The translations under genes were made by a program, and so were the position numbers. A stretch of 64,000 nt of DNA, from assembly GCA_023386815.1 (NCBI GenBank), contig JAEWIZ010000019.1:186001-250000 (forward strand), given 5' to 3'. The stretch is from Bacillota bacterium. Lineage in GTDB: Bacteria; Bacillota; Clostridia; Lachnospirales; Lachnospiraceae. Positions 1-7,738 of this stretch are shown here, piece after piece (within the stretch, counting starts at the first letter, position 1; the number at the start of each line of letters is the position of its first letter). The notes under the pieces are model-generated. The model saw only the letters and a list, made by a program, of their open reading frames with translations. It did not search any database and was not told the origin of the DNA.

Positions 1-28
1 AGCAAATACAATTAAGGAGGAGTTATAT

Positions 29-1345
29 ATGGCATATTTTAACATTGGTAAGATCGAATATGAAGGACCACAAAGCAAGAACCTACTTTCTTTCAAGTAT
101 TACAATCCTGAGGAAGTAGTGATGGGTAAGACCATGAAGGATCATTGCCGTTTCGCAATGTCCTATTGGCACACATTAACTTATATGGGTAATGATCCAT
201 TTGGTGGTTCTACTATGCATCGTGATTGGGATAATACCGAAGATGCAATGAGAAAAGCAAAAGAAAGAGTACATGCAGCTTTTGAATTCATGGAGAAAAT
301 GCAGATTCCTTTCTTCTGTTTCCATGATCAGGATATAGCTCCAAGAGCAGCAACGTTAGAAGAGACTAATAAGAGATTAGATGAAATTGTTGCTGTAATT
401 AAAGAAGAGATGGCTCGTACCGGAATTAAGTGTTTATGGGGTACAACCAATGCCTTCGGTGATGACAAATTTGTACATGGTGCTTCTACCTCCTGTAATG
501 CAACTGTATTTGCTTATGCTGCAGCACAGATTAAGAAAGCTATGGAAATCACAAAGGATTTAGGTGGTGTTAACTACGTATTCTGGGGTGGCCGTGAAGG
601 CTATGAGACTTTACTCAACACAGATACTGGTTTAGAATTAGATAACCTGGCTAGATTACTTCAGATGGCAGTTGATTATGCAAAGGAAATCGGATTTACT
701 GGCCAGTTACTCATCGAGCCTAAGCCAAAGGAACCTACAAAACATCAGTATGACTTCGATGCAGCAACTGTTCTTTCTTTCCTTAGAAAATATAATTTAC
801 AGGATTACTTCAAATTGAATATTGAAGCAAATCATGCAACCTTAGCACAGCACACCTTCCAGCATGAACTTAATATGAGCAGAATCAATGGTGCTCTTGG
901 TAGTGTGGATGCGAATACAGGCGACCCTATGCTGGGATGGGATACTGACCAATTCCCTACGAATGTATATGATACAACACTTGCTATGTATGAGATTCTC
1001 TTGGACGGAGGTTTAACTACCGGTGGATTAAACTTCGACTCTAAGGTTCGTCGTGCATCCTTCCAGGATGATGATTTATTCTATGCTTACATCGCAGGTA
1101 TGGATGCATTTGCTAAGGGCTTAAAGGTAGCCGCTAAGCTTCTTGAGGATCGTGTATTCGAAGACTTCAAGGCTGAGCGTTATGCAAGCTATACAACAGG
1201 CATTGGTAAAGATATCGTTGATGGTAAGGTAGGCTTCAAGGAGTTAGAGGCTTATGCATTAGCAAACGGAACTGTTCCAAATAAATCCGGTAGACAGGAA
1301 ATGCTCGAAAGTATTTTAAACCAATATATTCTTGAAACAAAATAA
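29..1345 (+). CDS. xylA: Xylose isomerase
   Basis: Cytoplasmic xylose isomerase (438 aa, normal for the long class II enzymes) converting D-xylose to D-xylulose; this class usually also acts on glucose. Catalytic His99 and Asp102 lie in FHDQD. The metal and substrate residues are in place: Glu230 and Lys232 (IEPKPKEP), Glu266 and His269 (NIEANH), Asp294 (SVDAN), Asp305/Asp307 (WDTDQFP) and Asp337 (NFDSKVRR). AAGGAGG about 10 bases before ATG fixes the start. The promoter lies outside the window, so a preceding partner such as a xylulokinase cannot be seen. A terminator follows at 1396-1437. The two sugar-import modules at 41-62 kb could feed it, but that link is inference. Confidence 0.97.
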   Translation: MAYFNIGKIEYEGPQSKNLLSFKYYNPEEVVMGKTMKDHCRFAMSYWHTLTYMGNDPFGGSTMHRDWDNTEDAMRKAKERVHAAFEFMEKMQIPFFCFHDQDIAPRAATLEETNKRLDEIVAVIKEEMARTGIKCLWGTTNAFGDDKFVHGASTSCNATVFAYAAAQIKKAMEITKDLGGVNYVFWGGREGYETLLNTDTGLELDNLARLLQMAVDYAKEIGFTGQLLIEPKPKEPTKHQYDFDAATVLSFLRKYNLQDYFKLNIEANHATLAQHTFQHELNMSRINGALGSVDANTGDPMLGWDTDQFPTNVYDTTLAMYEILLDGGLTTGGLNFDSKVRRASFQDDDLFYAYIAGMDAFAKGLKVAAKLLEDRVFEDFKAERYASYTTGIGKDIVDGKVGFKELEAYALANGTVPNKSGRQEMLESILNQYILETK

Positions 1346-1395
1346 ACTTCCTCGTTTACTTTGTATCAGTTTGATAAAAGTACATCCTTAAAAGA

Positions 1396-1437
1396 TGGCC
1401 TCGGGTCTGAGCTACAAAAGATCTGGGGTCATTTTTT
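1396..1437 (+). terminator. Terminator of xylA
   Basis: A 13-bp stem with several G-U pairs (1396-1408 with 1419-1431) is followed directly by six T residues, about 50 bases after the xylA stop. Confidence 0.7.
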
Positions 1438-1444
1438 GTAAGAA

Positions 1445-1496
1445 TCAAAAAAGGCTGTTTAGCTTTGATCGATATTGTCAAAGCAAAACAGCCTTT
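1445..1496 (-). terminator. Terminator of the ferredoxin-ferritin operon
   Basis: Inverted repeat 1450-1468 / 1478-1496 with a short loop. Read on the minus strand, the stem ends in a T-run. It lies about 35 bases beyond the ferritin stop and is weak as a plus-strand terminator. Confidence 0.8.
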
Positions 1497-1530
1497 CAAT
1501 TCATGATAAATGAGTCTGGATATCTTTCTA

Positions 1531-2046
1531 TTATTCTAACACTAAAGATGGAGCCGCATATACTCTTGCTTTCAATTCGTTATCTAGCATATATAAGCCC
1601 TTAGGATCGCCTGCGAACAGATCATATTTTTTTACATTATCATCTGCGTTCTTTTCTTCCTCGCCTTGCTCCTTAATAAACCAGTCAAGGAACTGCATGG
1701 TACGAAAATCTTTTACGTTATAAGCTGCTTCATAGATATTATTAATAGAAGCAGTTACGAACTGCTCATGCTCATAAGCTAATACAAGAGGATCACGGAA
1801 GTTCTCATAGCTTTTGTCAGGAGCATCCACTGCAGCAAGCTTTACAACTTCCCCATTATTCAAAAGATACTGGCGGAATAATAAAGCATGGTCACGTTCT
1901 TCCTGCATTTGAACAAAGAACCAATTTTCAAAGCCGTTCAGGCTTTGATCGGAATAGTAATTTGCCATATCCATATACAAATAGGCAGAGTATAATTCTT
2001 TTGTGATTTGTTCGTTTAAAAGTTTAGTTACTTCTTGATTCAACAT
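1531..2046 (-). CDS. ftnA: Ferritin (non-haem iron storage)
   Basis: Ferritin of the bacterial FtnA type (171 aa); 24 subunits form a shell that oxidises Fe(II) and stores ferric mineral. All ferroxidase-centre residues known from E. coli FtnA fall at the same numbers: Glu17, Glu50, His53, Glu94, Gln127 and Glu130. The start has an AAAGGA ribosome site. It begins 33 bases after the ferredoxin stop on the same strand, so the two are probably co-transcribed, pairing an iron-sulfur electron carrier with iron storage. A terminator follows. In anaerobes such pairs serve iron homeostasis and oxygen tolerance; that role is inferred here. Confidence 0.95.
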   Translation of the reverse strand: MLNQEVTKLLNEQITKELYSAYLYMDMANYYSDQSLNGFENWFFVQMQEERDHALLFRQYLLNNGEVVKLAAVDAPDKSYENFRDPLVLAYEHEQFVTASINNIYEAAYNVKDFRTMQFLDWFIKEQGEEEKNADDNVKKYDLFAGDPKGLYMLDNELKARVYAAPSLVLE

Positions 2047-2079
2047 AGTACATCATCCTTTCATTCTGTGTCGTTTAAC

Positions 2080-2271
2080 TTAAGCTTCAATTGTGATTAC
2101 AGATACTGGACAACCATCAGCAGCTTCCTGGGCTGCATCTTCTTCATCGGAAGGAATAGGGTTTGTATATACTTCCGCTAATCCTTCATCATCCATACGG
2201 AATACAGCAGGACAGACACCTGAACAAAGGCCGCATCCGATACAACCATCACGATCAATTATTGCTCTCAT
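2080..2271 (-). CDS. Ferredoxin, single [4Fe-4S] type
   Basis: Small acidic ferredoxin (63 aa). Cys10, Cys13 and Cys16 in CIGCGLC plus Cys54 before Pro (GCPV) form the ligand set for one [4Fe-4S] cluster; Cys20 is a further cysteine in the N-terminal cluster and may pair with another thiol. The start is the ATG at 2271, preceded by an AAGGGAGG ribosome site. The open frame extends upstream to 2445 but that part is non-coding leader. It heads the ferritin operon. Candidate extended -10 boxes lie in the repeat region upstream. Confidence 0.92.
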   Translation of the reverse strand: MRAIIDRDGCIGCGLCSGVCPAVFRMDDEGLAEVYTNPIPSDEEDAAQEAADGCPVSVITIEA

Positions 2272-2647
2272 AGTGTTACCTCCCTTCAAAAACAAATAAA
2301 GTTTGCTGTTGACAGATAAAACACGCTGATCCTTTCTCCTACGTGTTCCTTTAGCAAAGACAAGTTTGCTATGGAGATTTATATCTAGCGATATTATATC
2401 ATGTAGAAACCACATGATATGGCACTTCGTGCCAGGGATGCGCACTTCGCTTCGCTGCGGCGCTATGATATAATATCTAGCGATATTATATCATATATTT
2501 TGGAAATTGTAATGGATATATTTTCTTTTCTTATTGAGATTTTTTTAAATTTATGTTATACATATTAGTGTAACGACAAATACTTATTTCAGGTGTGATT
2601 TAACTTGCGCTTGAAAAATACTTAATTTACAATATGGAGGTTGTTAT
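2272..2647. promoter_or_regulatory. Divergent promoter region of ferredoxin/ferritin and rubredoxin
   Basis: This 376-bp gene-free stretch separates divergent redox genes. A 22-bp sequence is present twice in direct orientation (2381-2402 and 2473-2494). The second copy joins a 13-bp inverted arm to form a perfect palindrome (2465-2477 / 2482-2494, centre TAGC). Each arm contains TGATATAAT, which fits an extended -10 box, so the palindrome offers start points in both directions and the first copy offers one toward ferredoxin. A GC-rich insert at 2414-2463 lies between the copies. The promoter reading is inference; the repeats are seen directly. Confidence 0.55.
2414..2463 (+). repeat. GC-rich dispersed small repeat, copy 1
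   Basis: Unusually GC-rich segment with short hairpins (GGCACTTCGTGCC) and the run CGCACTTCGCTTCGCTGCGG. A related sequence in inverted orientation lies upstream of mazF at 36005-36056, sharing the CATG-TATG edge, the CA-TTCGTGC hairpin and GCACT-CGCTTCGCT. Two copies in gene-free DNA point to a dispersed, non-coding repeat family. Confidence 0.6.
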
Positions 2648-2809
2648 ATGAAGAAATTTGAATGTACTGCTTGCGGTTATATTTATGATGAGGAATTAGG
2701 CGATCCAGATGGTGGCATTGCACCAGGAACAAAATGGGAAGATATTCCTGAGGATTGGGTATGCCCAGTTTGTGGTGTGGGTAAAGACAGTTTTGAAGAA
2801 GTAAAATAA
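2648..2809 (+). CDS. Rubredoxin
   Basis: Rubredoxin (53 aa), a small cytoplasmic one-iron electron carrier. The iron is held by Cys6 and Cys9 (CTACG) and Cys39 and Cys42 (CPVCG); the GYIYD segment, Trp30 and Trp37 are typical of the family. GGAGG at 2636-2640 sets the ATG. It is transcribed alone, away from the ferredoxin-ferritin pair, and ends at a clear terminator. In clostridia rubredoxins pass electrons to oxygen- and peroxide-reducing proteins; no such partner is adjacent here. Confidence 0.96.
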   Translation: MKKFECTACGYIYDEELGDPDGGIAPGTKWEDIPEDWVCPVCGVGKDSFEEVK

Positions 2810-2820
2810 TTATGATATGT

Positions 2821-2872
2821 AAAAATACCTCATCAGATTACCTCTAAAAGGAATCGAATGAGGTATTTTTTA
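2821..2872 (+). terminator. Terminator of rubredoxin
   Basis: Inverted repeat 2821-2833 / 2858-2871 (ATACCTCAT ... ATGAGGTAT) followed by a T-run, 12 bases after the stop. Confidence 0.85.
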
Positions 2873-2903
2873 TGTCCGGAGGTCTCATTACTGACTATAA
2901 ATC

Positions 2904-2926
2904 ATATAAATTTACGAAATTTATAT
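2904..2926. promoter_or_regulatory. AT-rich palindrome upstream of the cysteine desulfurase promoter
   Basis: Perfect inverted repeat ATATAAATTT / AAATTTATAT with a 3-base centre, about 35 bases before the -35 box at 2962. It could be an operator; no regulator can be named. Confidence 0.35.
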
Positions 2927-2961
2927 CAGGATATGGAAAACGCTGTAATCGATAAAATGCA

Positions 2962-2990
2962 TTGACATACTAGGGAATTCAACTTATTAT
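2962..2990 (+). promoter_or_regulatory. Promoter of the cysteine desulfurase gene
   Basis: TTGACA (2962-2967), 17-base spacer, TATTAT (2985-2990), placed 36 bases before the start codon. Confidence 0.7.
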
Positions 2991-3025
2991 AGTAATGTTG
3001 CTTTAACGTTATAAGAGGTGGTTTC

Positions 3026-4153
3026 ATGATATATTTAGATTATGCGGCGAATACGCCGGTGGATGGAGAAGTATTGGAATGCTTTGTGGAAGCTACAAAG
3101 CTCTATACGGCGAACCCAAATTCCTGGCATCTGCTCGGAAAGCAGACAAAGCTCAAAATAGATGAATTAACAGAGGAGATTGCTGCTTTGTTAAAGGTGA
3201 AGGCTACGGAAATTATTTATACCTCCGGTGCAAGTGAGGCAAATAATCTTGCAATCAAGGGGATTGTGGGAGCCTATAAACAGAATGGGAAACACATCAT
3301 CTCAACTTGCTTGGAGCATCCTTCGGTTAGCGGTGCCCTGACCCATCTGCAAGCTCAGGGTTATGAAATAGATTTAGTTGATATAACCAGGGATGGAACT
3401 GTTGATGTAGAGCATTTGAAGGAATTACTTCGAAAGGACACGGTACTGGTATCTATCTGCATGGTGGACAGTGAATTAGGGGTTAGACAGCCAGTGGAAG
3501 AGATTAGCAGTATCTTAGAAAGCTATCCAAATTGTTATTTTCATACGGATGCTACACAGGCAGTCGGAAAAATACCGGTTCCATTTGAAGTGGCTGATTG
3601 TATCACCTTTACACCGCATAAATTCTTCGGATTGAATGGGAGCGGCGTTTTAATTAAGAAAGAACAGGTGGTTTTGCAACCCCTGATTCATGGCGGGACA
3701 AGTACGACGATTTATCGAAGCGGTACACCTGTCATAGGTTTGATTGCTGCCACCTTAAAAGCCCTGGAGATTTCCGATAGGAATATGGAAGAGAGGCTTA
3801 AAATTGTCAGAGAGAGAAATGAGTATCTAAAAAAGAAACTCTTACCTTATAAGAAGGTTAGAATCAACAGTACAGATTATTCTGTTCCACATATTTTAAA
3901 TTTAAGTGTACAAGGAGTGAAGGGTGGGGCTTTTCAGGAAGCCTTGGAGGAAAATGGCATCTGTGTATCCGTAAAATCAGCATGCTCCGTACCGAATTCT
4001 CCGTCCAGACCTGTGTATGCAGTCTCTAAGGATAAGAAAAACGCCATGTGTTCCTGGCGGATCAGCCTGAGTCATTTGACTTCACAGGAGGAATTGGATA
4101 GATTTTTAGTAGCCTTTGACAGTTCCTATAAGAAGTTAACTATTAATAATTAA
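3026..4153 (+). CDS. Cysteine desulfurase (NifS/IscS-like)
   Basis: PLP-dependent cysteine desulfurase (375 aa) that takes sulfur from cysteine as a protein persulfide. Lys199 in TPHK carries PLP (the more usual motif is SxHK), His98 stacks on the cofactor, and Cys320 (KSAC) is the persulfide cysteine, in a short active-site loop. AGAGGTGG precedes the ATG. The next genes are a TtcA-like tRNA thiolase and TcdA, so this enzyme probably feeds tRNA sulfur modification, like the E. coli csdA-csdL (tcdA) pairing. No IscU scaffold gene is adjacent, which argues against a dedicated Fe-S assembly role. Its natural sulfur acceptor is not shown by the sequence. Confidence 0.88.
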   Translation: MIYLDYAANTPVDGEVLECFVEATKLYTANPNSWHLLGKQTKLKIDELTEEIAALLKVKATEIIYTSGASEANNLAIKGIVGAYKQNGKHIISTCLEHPSVSGALTHLQAQGYEIDLVDITRDGTVDVEHLKELLRKDTVLVSICMVDSELGVRQPVEEISSILESYPNCYFHTDATQAVGKIPVPFEVADCITFTPHKFFGLNGSGVLIKKEQVVLQPLIHGGTSTTIYRSGTPVIGLIAATLKALEISDRNMEERLKIVRERNEYLKKKLLPYKKVRINSTDYSVPHILNLSVQGVKGGAFQEALEENGICVSVKSACSVPNSPSRPVYAVSKDKKNAMCSWRISLSHLTSQEELDRFLVAFDSSYKKLTINN

Positions 4154-4296
4154 ATCTTGCTTTGAAAAATGGCAAACGGCAAAAGAAAATAAGACATTAG
4201 CATTTAACATACAGTGATAGTAGAGTTGTATAAGATTTTCTTGAGGATAGAAGAGCTTTGAAAATAGACACATAATTATAGAAAGTGGTATATAAA

Positions 4297-5145
4297 ATGG
4301 AACGTTACGAAGAAATAGAAAGAAGTATTATAACAAAATATCGTAAGCCCCTGTGGAAGAAATTTATCAATGGAGTGAATGATTATAAATTAATCTCAGA
4401 AGGAGATAAGATTGCGGTTTGCATCTCCGGCGGAAAAGATTCCATGCTGTTGGCAAAGCTGATGCAGGAAGTGCAAAGACATGGAAAAATGCAGTTTGAG
4501 CTGGTGTTCTTAGTTATGGATCCAGGATATAATGAGATTAACCGTCAGACAATTATTAATAACGCGAAGCTATTAAATATTCCAATAACGATCTTCGAGA
4601 CCAAGATCTTTGATATTGTAGCAGATGTGGATTCATCCCCCTGCTATTTATGTGCGAGAATGAGAAGGGGTTATCTTTATAAGAATGCTCAAGCTTTGGG
4701 CTGTAATAAGATAGCACTGGGACATCATTTTGATGATGTGATTGAGACAATCCTAATGGGTATGCTCTACGGTGGTCAGATTCAAACAATGATGCCAAAA
4801 CTTCATAGTACGAATCATCCCGGAATGCAGCTGATACGTCCAATGTATTTAGTAAAAGAGGCGGATATTCTTGCCTGGAAGAATTATCATGAGTTGCAGT
4901 TTATTCAATGCGCATGTCGATTCACGGAGAATTGTACTCTTTGTGATAATGGAGGTGGTGGCTCCAAACGTCAGGAGATGAAGGCATTAATTAAAAAATT
5001 CAGACAGACAAATCCTGCAATTGATATGAATATTTTCCGTAGTGTCCATGATGTGAATTTAACCACCATCATCGGATACCATGATAAAACGATGGAATAT
5101 AACTTTTTAGATGATTATGATAGTAAGGGAGTTGACCTATGTTAA
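4297..5145 (+). CDS. TtcA-like tRNA 2-thiolation protein
   Basis: ATP-pyrophosphatase of the TtcA/TtuA group (282 aa), which activates a tRNA base for sulfur insertion. The PP-loop SGGKDS is at 44-49. CYLC (Cys116/Cys119) and a downstream cysteine cluster (Cys205, Cys207, Cys213, Cys216) can hold an Fe-S cluster; the GHHFDD motif follows the PP-loop domain as in the family. I chose ATG 4297; the in-frame GTG at 4285 lies inside the weak ribosome-site region. It overlaps tcdA and follows a cysteine desulfurase, a likely sulfur source. Whether it makes 2-thiocytidine or another thio-base is open. Confidence 0.85.
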   Translation: MERYEEIERSIITKYRKPLWKKFINGVNDYKLISEGDKIAVCISGGKDSMLLAKLMQEVQRHGKMQFELVFLVMDPGYNEINRQTIINNAKLLNIPITIFETKIFDIVADVDSSPCYLCARMRRGYLYKNAQALGCNKIALGHHFDDVIETILMGMLYGGQIQTMMPKLHSTNHPGMQLIRPMYLVKEADILAWKNYHELQFIQCACRFTENCTLCDNGGGGSKRQEMKALIKKFRQTNPAIDMNIFRSVHDVNLTTIIGYHDKTMEYNFLDDYDSKGVDLC

Positions 5146-5897
5146 ACCAGTTTTCAAGAACCGAATTAATGTTTGGAAATGAGGGTATGAACCGACTAAG
5201 TAATGCCAGAGTTGCAGTTTTTGGTATCGGCGGAGTCGGAGGTTATACCGTTGAGGCTCTTGCGAGAGCGGGTATAGGTAAGCTTGATATCATTGATGAT
5301 GATAAGGTGTGCCTTACCAATATAAATCGTCAGCTGATTGCTACAAGAAAAACGGTGGGTAAATATAAAGTAGATGTGATGAAAGAGCGTATCCTGGAAA
5401 TCAATCCGAAGGCGGAGGTTACTACCTATCAATGCTTCTATACTCCAGAGACCTCAGATCAATTTGATTTCTCCCAGTATGATTATATTGTGGATGCTAT
5501 TGATACGGTATCCGGTAAGATTGAGATGGTACTGCGGGCAAATGAGAAAAATGTACCGATTATCAGTTGTATGGGTGCCGGCAATAAATTAGACGCTACA
5601 AAATTCGAAGTTGCTGATATTTATAAAACCTCTGTGTGTCCTTTAGCTAAAGTTATGAGAAGAGAGCTAAAGGTAAGGGGAGTAAAGAAATTAAAGGTAG
5701 TATATTCGAAAGAGCTTCCGAAAAAACCTTTGGAGGATATGGCGATTAGCTGTAAAACAGGCTGTATCTGTCCTCCGGGAGCAGAAAGAAAATGTACCGC
5801 CAGACGTCAGATTCCGGGCAGTAATTCCTTCGTACCTTCTGTGGCGGGGTTAATTCTTGCGGGAGAGGTAATTAAAGATATCACCGGTGTAAAATAG
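5139..5897 (+). CDS. tcdA: tRNA threonylcarbamoyladenosine dehydratase
   Basis: TcdA/CsdL (252 aa), an E1-like enzyme of the ThiF/MoeB fold that uses ATP to dehydrate t6A37 of tRNA to its cyclic form ct6A. The nucleotide loop GIGGVGG is at 29-35, with DDD at the end of the second strand and NINRQ just after it, as in the family. CPLAKVMRREL and CICPP lie in the C-terminal half. It overlaps the TtcA-like gene by 7 bases, showing translational coupling. Together with the cysteine desulfurase this forms a tRNA-modification operon. Confidence 0.92.
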   Translation: MLNQFSRTELMFGNEGMNRLSNARVAVFGIGGVGGYTVEALARAGIGKLDIIDDDKVCLTNINRQLIATRKTVGKYKVDVMKERILEINPKAEVTTYQCFYTPETSDQFDFSQYDYIVDAIDTVSGKIEMVLRANEKNVPIISCMGAGNKLDATKFEVADIYKTSVCPLAKVMRRELKVRGVKKLKVVYSKELPKKPLEDMAISCKTGCICPPGAERKCTARRQIPGSNSFVPSVAGLILAGEVIKDITGVK

Positions 5898-5979
5898 TGA
5901 TTTAATAAACAGCTGCATGGCAGCAGTAAGCTAATATACAAGTAAAGCGTACTCTAAGAATACCAGAAGGAGGATACAC

Positions 5980-6552
5980 ATGGGAAAAATACCAACAAGA
6001 GAAGAAGCATGGGAATTATTAAAGGAATACAATAAGGATGAGTTTCATTTAAAGCATGCCCAGATTGTAGAAGGTGCCATGAAGTACTTTGCCAGGGAAT
6101 TAGGATGTGGTGCCGAAGAGGAGTTTTGGGGCATTGTAGGACTATTGCATGATCTGGACTTTGGTAGGTATCCACAGGAGCATTGTATAAAAAGTCAGGA
6201 GATCATGCGTGCTCATGGAATTGATGAGCGTTTGATACGTGCTACCGCCAGCCACGGCTATGGCATTACAGTAGATATCAAGCCAGAACATGAAATGGAA
6301 AAAGTGCTATATGCAGTCGATGAGCTGACAGGACTAATTGGTGCCTGCGCTATTATGAGACCTTCAAAAAGTACAATGGACTTAGAGCTTAGCTCCGTAA
6401 AGAAGAAATATAAGACACCGAAGTTTGCTGCAGGCTGTTCCAGGGAAGTAATCACTAGTGGAGCAGAGATGCTTGGATGGGAGCTTGATGATTTGATCCA
6501 GAGAACGATACTGGCTCTAAGAGAAGTGGAGCAAACGACAGGTTTAGTGTAG
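5980..6552 (+). CDS. HD-domain phosphohydrolase
   Basis: HD-superfamily hydrolase (190 aa). His26, the His57-Asp58 pair (LLHDLDFG) and a later Asp (around AVDELTG) form the usual metal site. The protein is one compact HD domain with no sensor or partner domain, so the substrate (nucleotide or other phosphoester) cannot be read from sequence. GAAGGAGG sets the start. It lies about 80 bases after tcdA on the same strand and could be read from that operon, or singly. Confidence 0.8.
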   Translation: MGKIPTREEAWELLKEYNKDEFHLKHAQIVEGAMKYFARELGCGAEEEFWGIVGLLHDLDFGRYPQEHCIKSQEIMRAHGIDERLIRATASHGYGITVDIKPEHEMEKVLYAVDELTGLIGACAIMRPSKSTMDLELSSVKKKYKTPKFAAGCSREVITSGAEMLGWELDDLIQRTILALREVEQTTGLV

Positions 6553-6691
6553 CAGCCCTTTTATCGGAAGTACAGTTCAATTTCCATGACTTGTATCATT
6601 GGAACGAGATACAAGTCTATATCACCGGGAGATGTACATGATAAGAATAATGTACATCCGATAACTTATATGATACGAACAGGAGAAAACA

Positions 6692-7423
6692 ATGGTAGGC
6701 TTAGGTACGATAGCGAATATGGCATTCATCTTAGCTGGTGCAACAATAGGAATATTGATAAAAGGTGGGCTAAAGCAGAGGTTTCAGGACACAATTATGA
6801 ATGCTCTTGGCTTGGCTGTTATGTTCATCGGAATCAGCGGAGCGCTCCAGGGCTTATTCATAGTGGATGGGAATAAGCTTGGTACAGCTAATACTATGCT
6901 GATGATAGTATCGCTAGCAATCGGAGCTTTTTTTGGAGAACTGATCAATATCGAGCTAAGACTCGAACGTGTTGGAGAGAAAATAAGGTCGGTACTTAAG
7001 GTACAAGGAGAGACCGGACAGAATTTTGTAGATGGCTTTGTAAATAGTTCCTTATTATTCTGCATTGGTGCAATGGCTATCATCGGATCCTTGCAGGATG
7101 GGTTATCCGGTGATGCATCCATGTTGTATGCTAAGGGTTTTATTGATGGAACTTGTTCTATCTTCTTTGCATCAACACTGGGATTAGGTGTGTTCTTCTC
7201 AATAATTCCTCTCGGATTATATCAGGGAGCAATTACGTTATTAGCAAAATATATTGAGCCGTATTTGAGTGATCAAATGATTTCGAATATATCCTGCATT
7301 GGTTCGGTATTGATCTTTGGGATCGGCATTAATATGATTTTTGGGAAAAAGATTAAATGCGGCAATCTGTTACCGGCGGTGTTAGTTCCGGTGATATATG
7401 AATTGGTAATGAAGTTCTTTTAA
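6692..7423 (+). CDS. DUF554 family membrane protein
   Basis: Integral membrane protein (243 aa) of the DUF554 (YdfK-like) family, with about six to seven hydrophobic segments, the first at residues 5-24. Glycine-rich stretches (ILAGATIGILIKGG, GAMAIIGSLQDGL) are typical. AGGAGA precedes the ATG. The function of the family is not settled; transport is often guessed. It is followed by a terminator, and nothing nearby suggests a substrate. Confidence 0.85.
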   Translation: MVGLGTIANMAFILAGATIGILIKGGLKQRFQDTIMNALGLAVMFIGISGALQGLFIVDGNKLGTANTMLMIVSLAIGAFFGELINIELRLERVGEKIRSVLKVQGETGQNFVDGFVNSSLLFCIGAMAIIGSLQDGLSGDASMLYAKGFIDGTCSIFFASTLGLGVFFSIIPLGLYQGAITLLAKYIEPYLSDQMISNISCIGSVLIFGIGINMIFGKKIKCGNLLPAVLVPVIYELVMKFF

Positions 7424-7450
7424 TTAATGTTTGAAATAATGTATTATTAA

Positions 7451-7521
7451 AAAGAGGCTGCCTCTTAAGAAGCTTACGCTATCATAAGCGTATTGACCTT
7501 CTGGAGAGACAGTCTTTTTTT
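7451..7521 (+). terminator. Terminator after the DUF554 gene
   Basis: Outer stem AAAGAGGCTG / AGACAGTCTTTTTT with a second hairpin (GCTTACGC ... GCGTA) inside, ending in seven T residues. Confidence 0.75.
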
Positions 7522-7622
7522 ATCGGCACAGATAAGAAATAAGAGATGTGAGGGGGTTTTTAGTAAATTTGCATACAAAATATTAACTGTCAACCGCTTA
7601 ATTAGTAATAATATAATTATCG

Positions 7623-7651
7623 TTGTCACTTTTATATCTTACTAGTATAAT
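7623..7651 (+). promoter_or_regulatory. Promoter of the first two-component pair
   Basis: TTGTCA (7623-7628), 17-base spacer, TATAAT (7646-7651), 87 bases before the kinase start. The gene-free stretch 7424-7738 otherwise holds only the terminator above. Confidence 0.7.
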
Positions 7652-7738
7652 AAAAAGGAAATTAGAGGTAATCCCTGTTTAAATAACTTTTTAATTTTTT
7701 ATAATTATTCCCGCAGTAAACTGTGAAAGGAAATCGAG

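Noticed and set aside
1395..1604. 69-codon plus-strand frame after xylA
   Set aside because: It runs across two terminators and into the ferritin gene on the other strand; no ribosome site.
2272..2445. N-terminal extension of the ferredoxin frame
   Set aside because: The ATG at 2271 has an AAGGGAGG ribosome site and gives a normal ferredoxin; the upstream part runs through the repeat and promoter region and has no family similarity.
6586..6876. 96-codon frame overlapping the DUF554 start
   Set aside because: No ribosome site, and it lies mostly in another frame of a clear gene.
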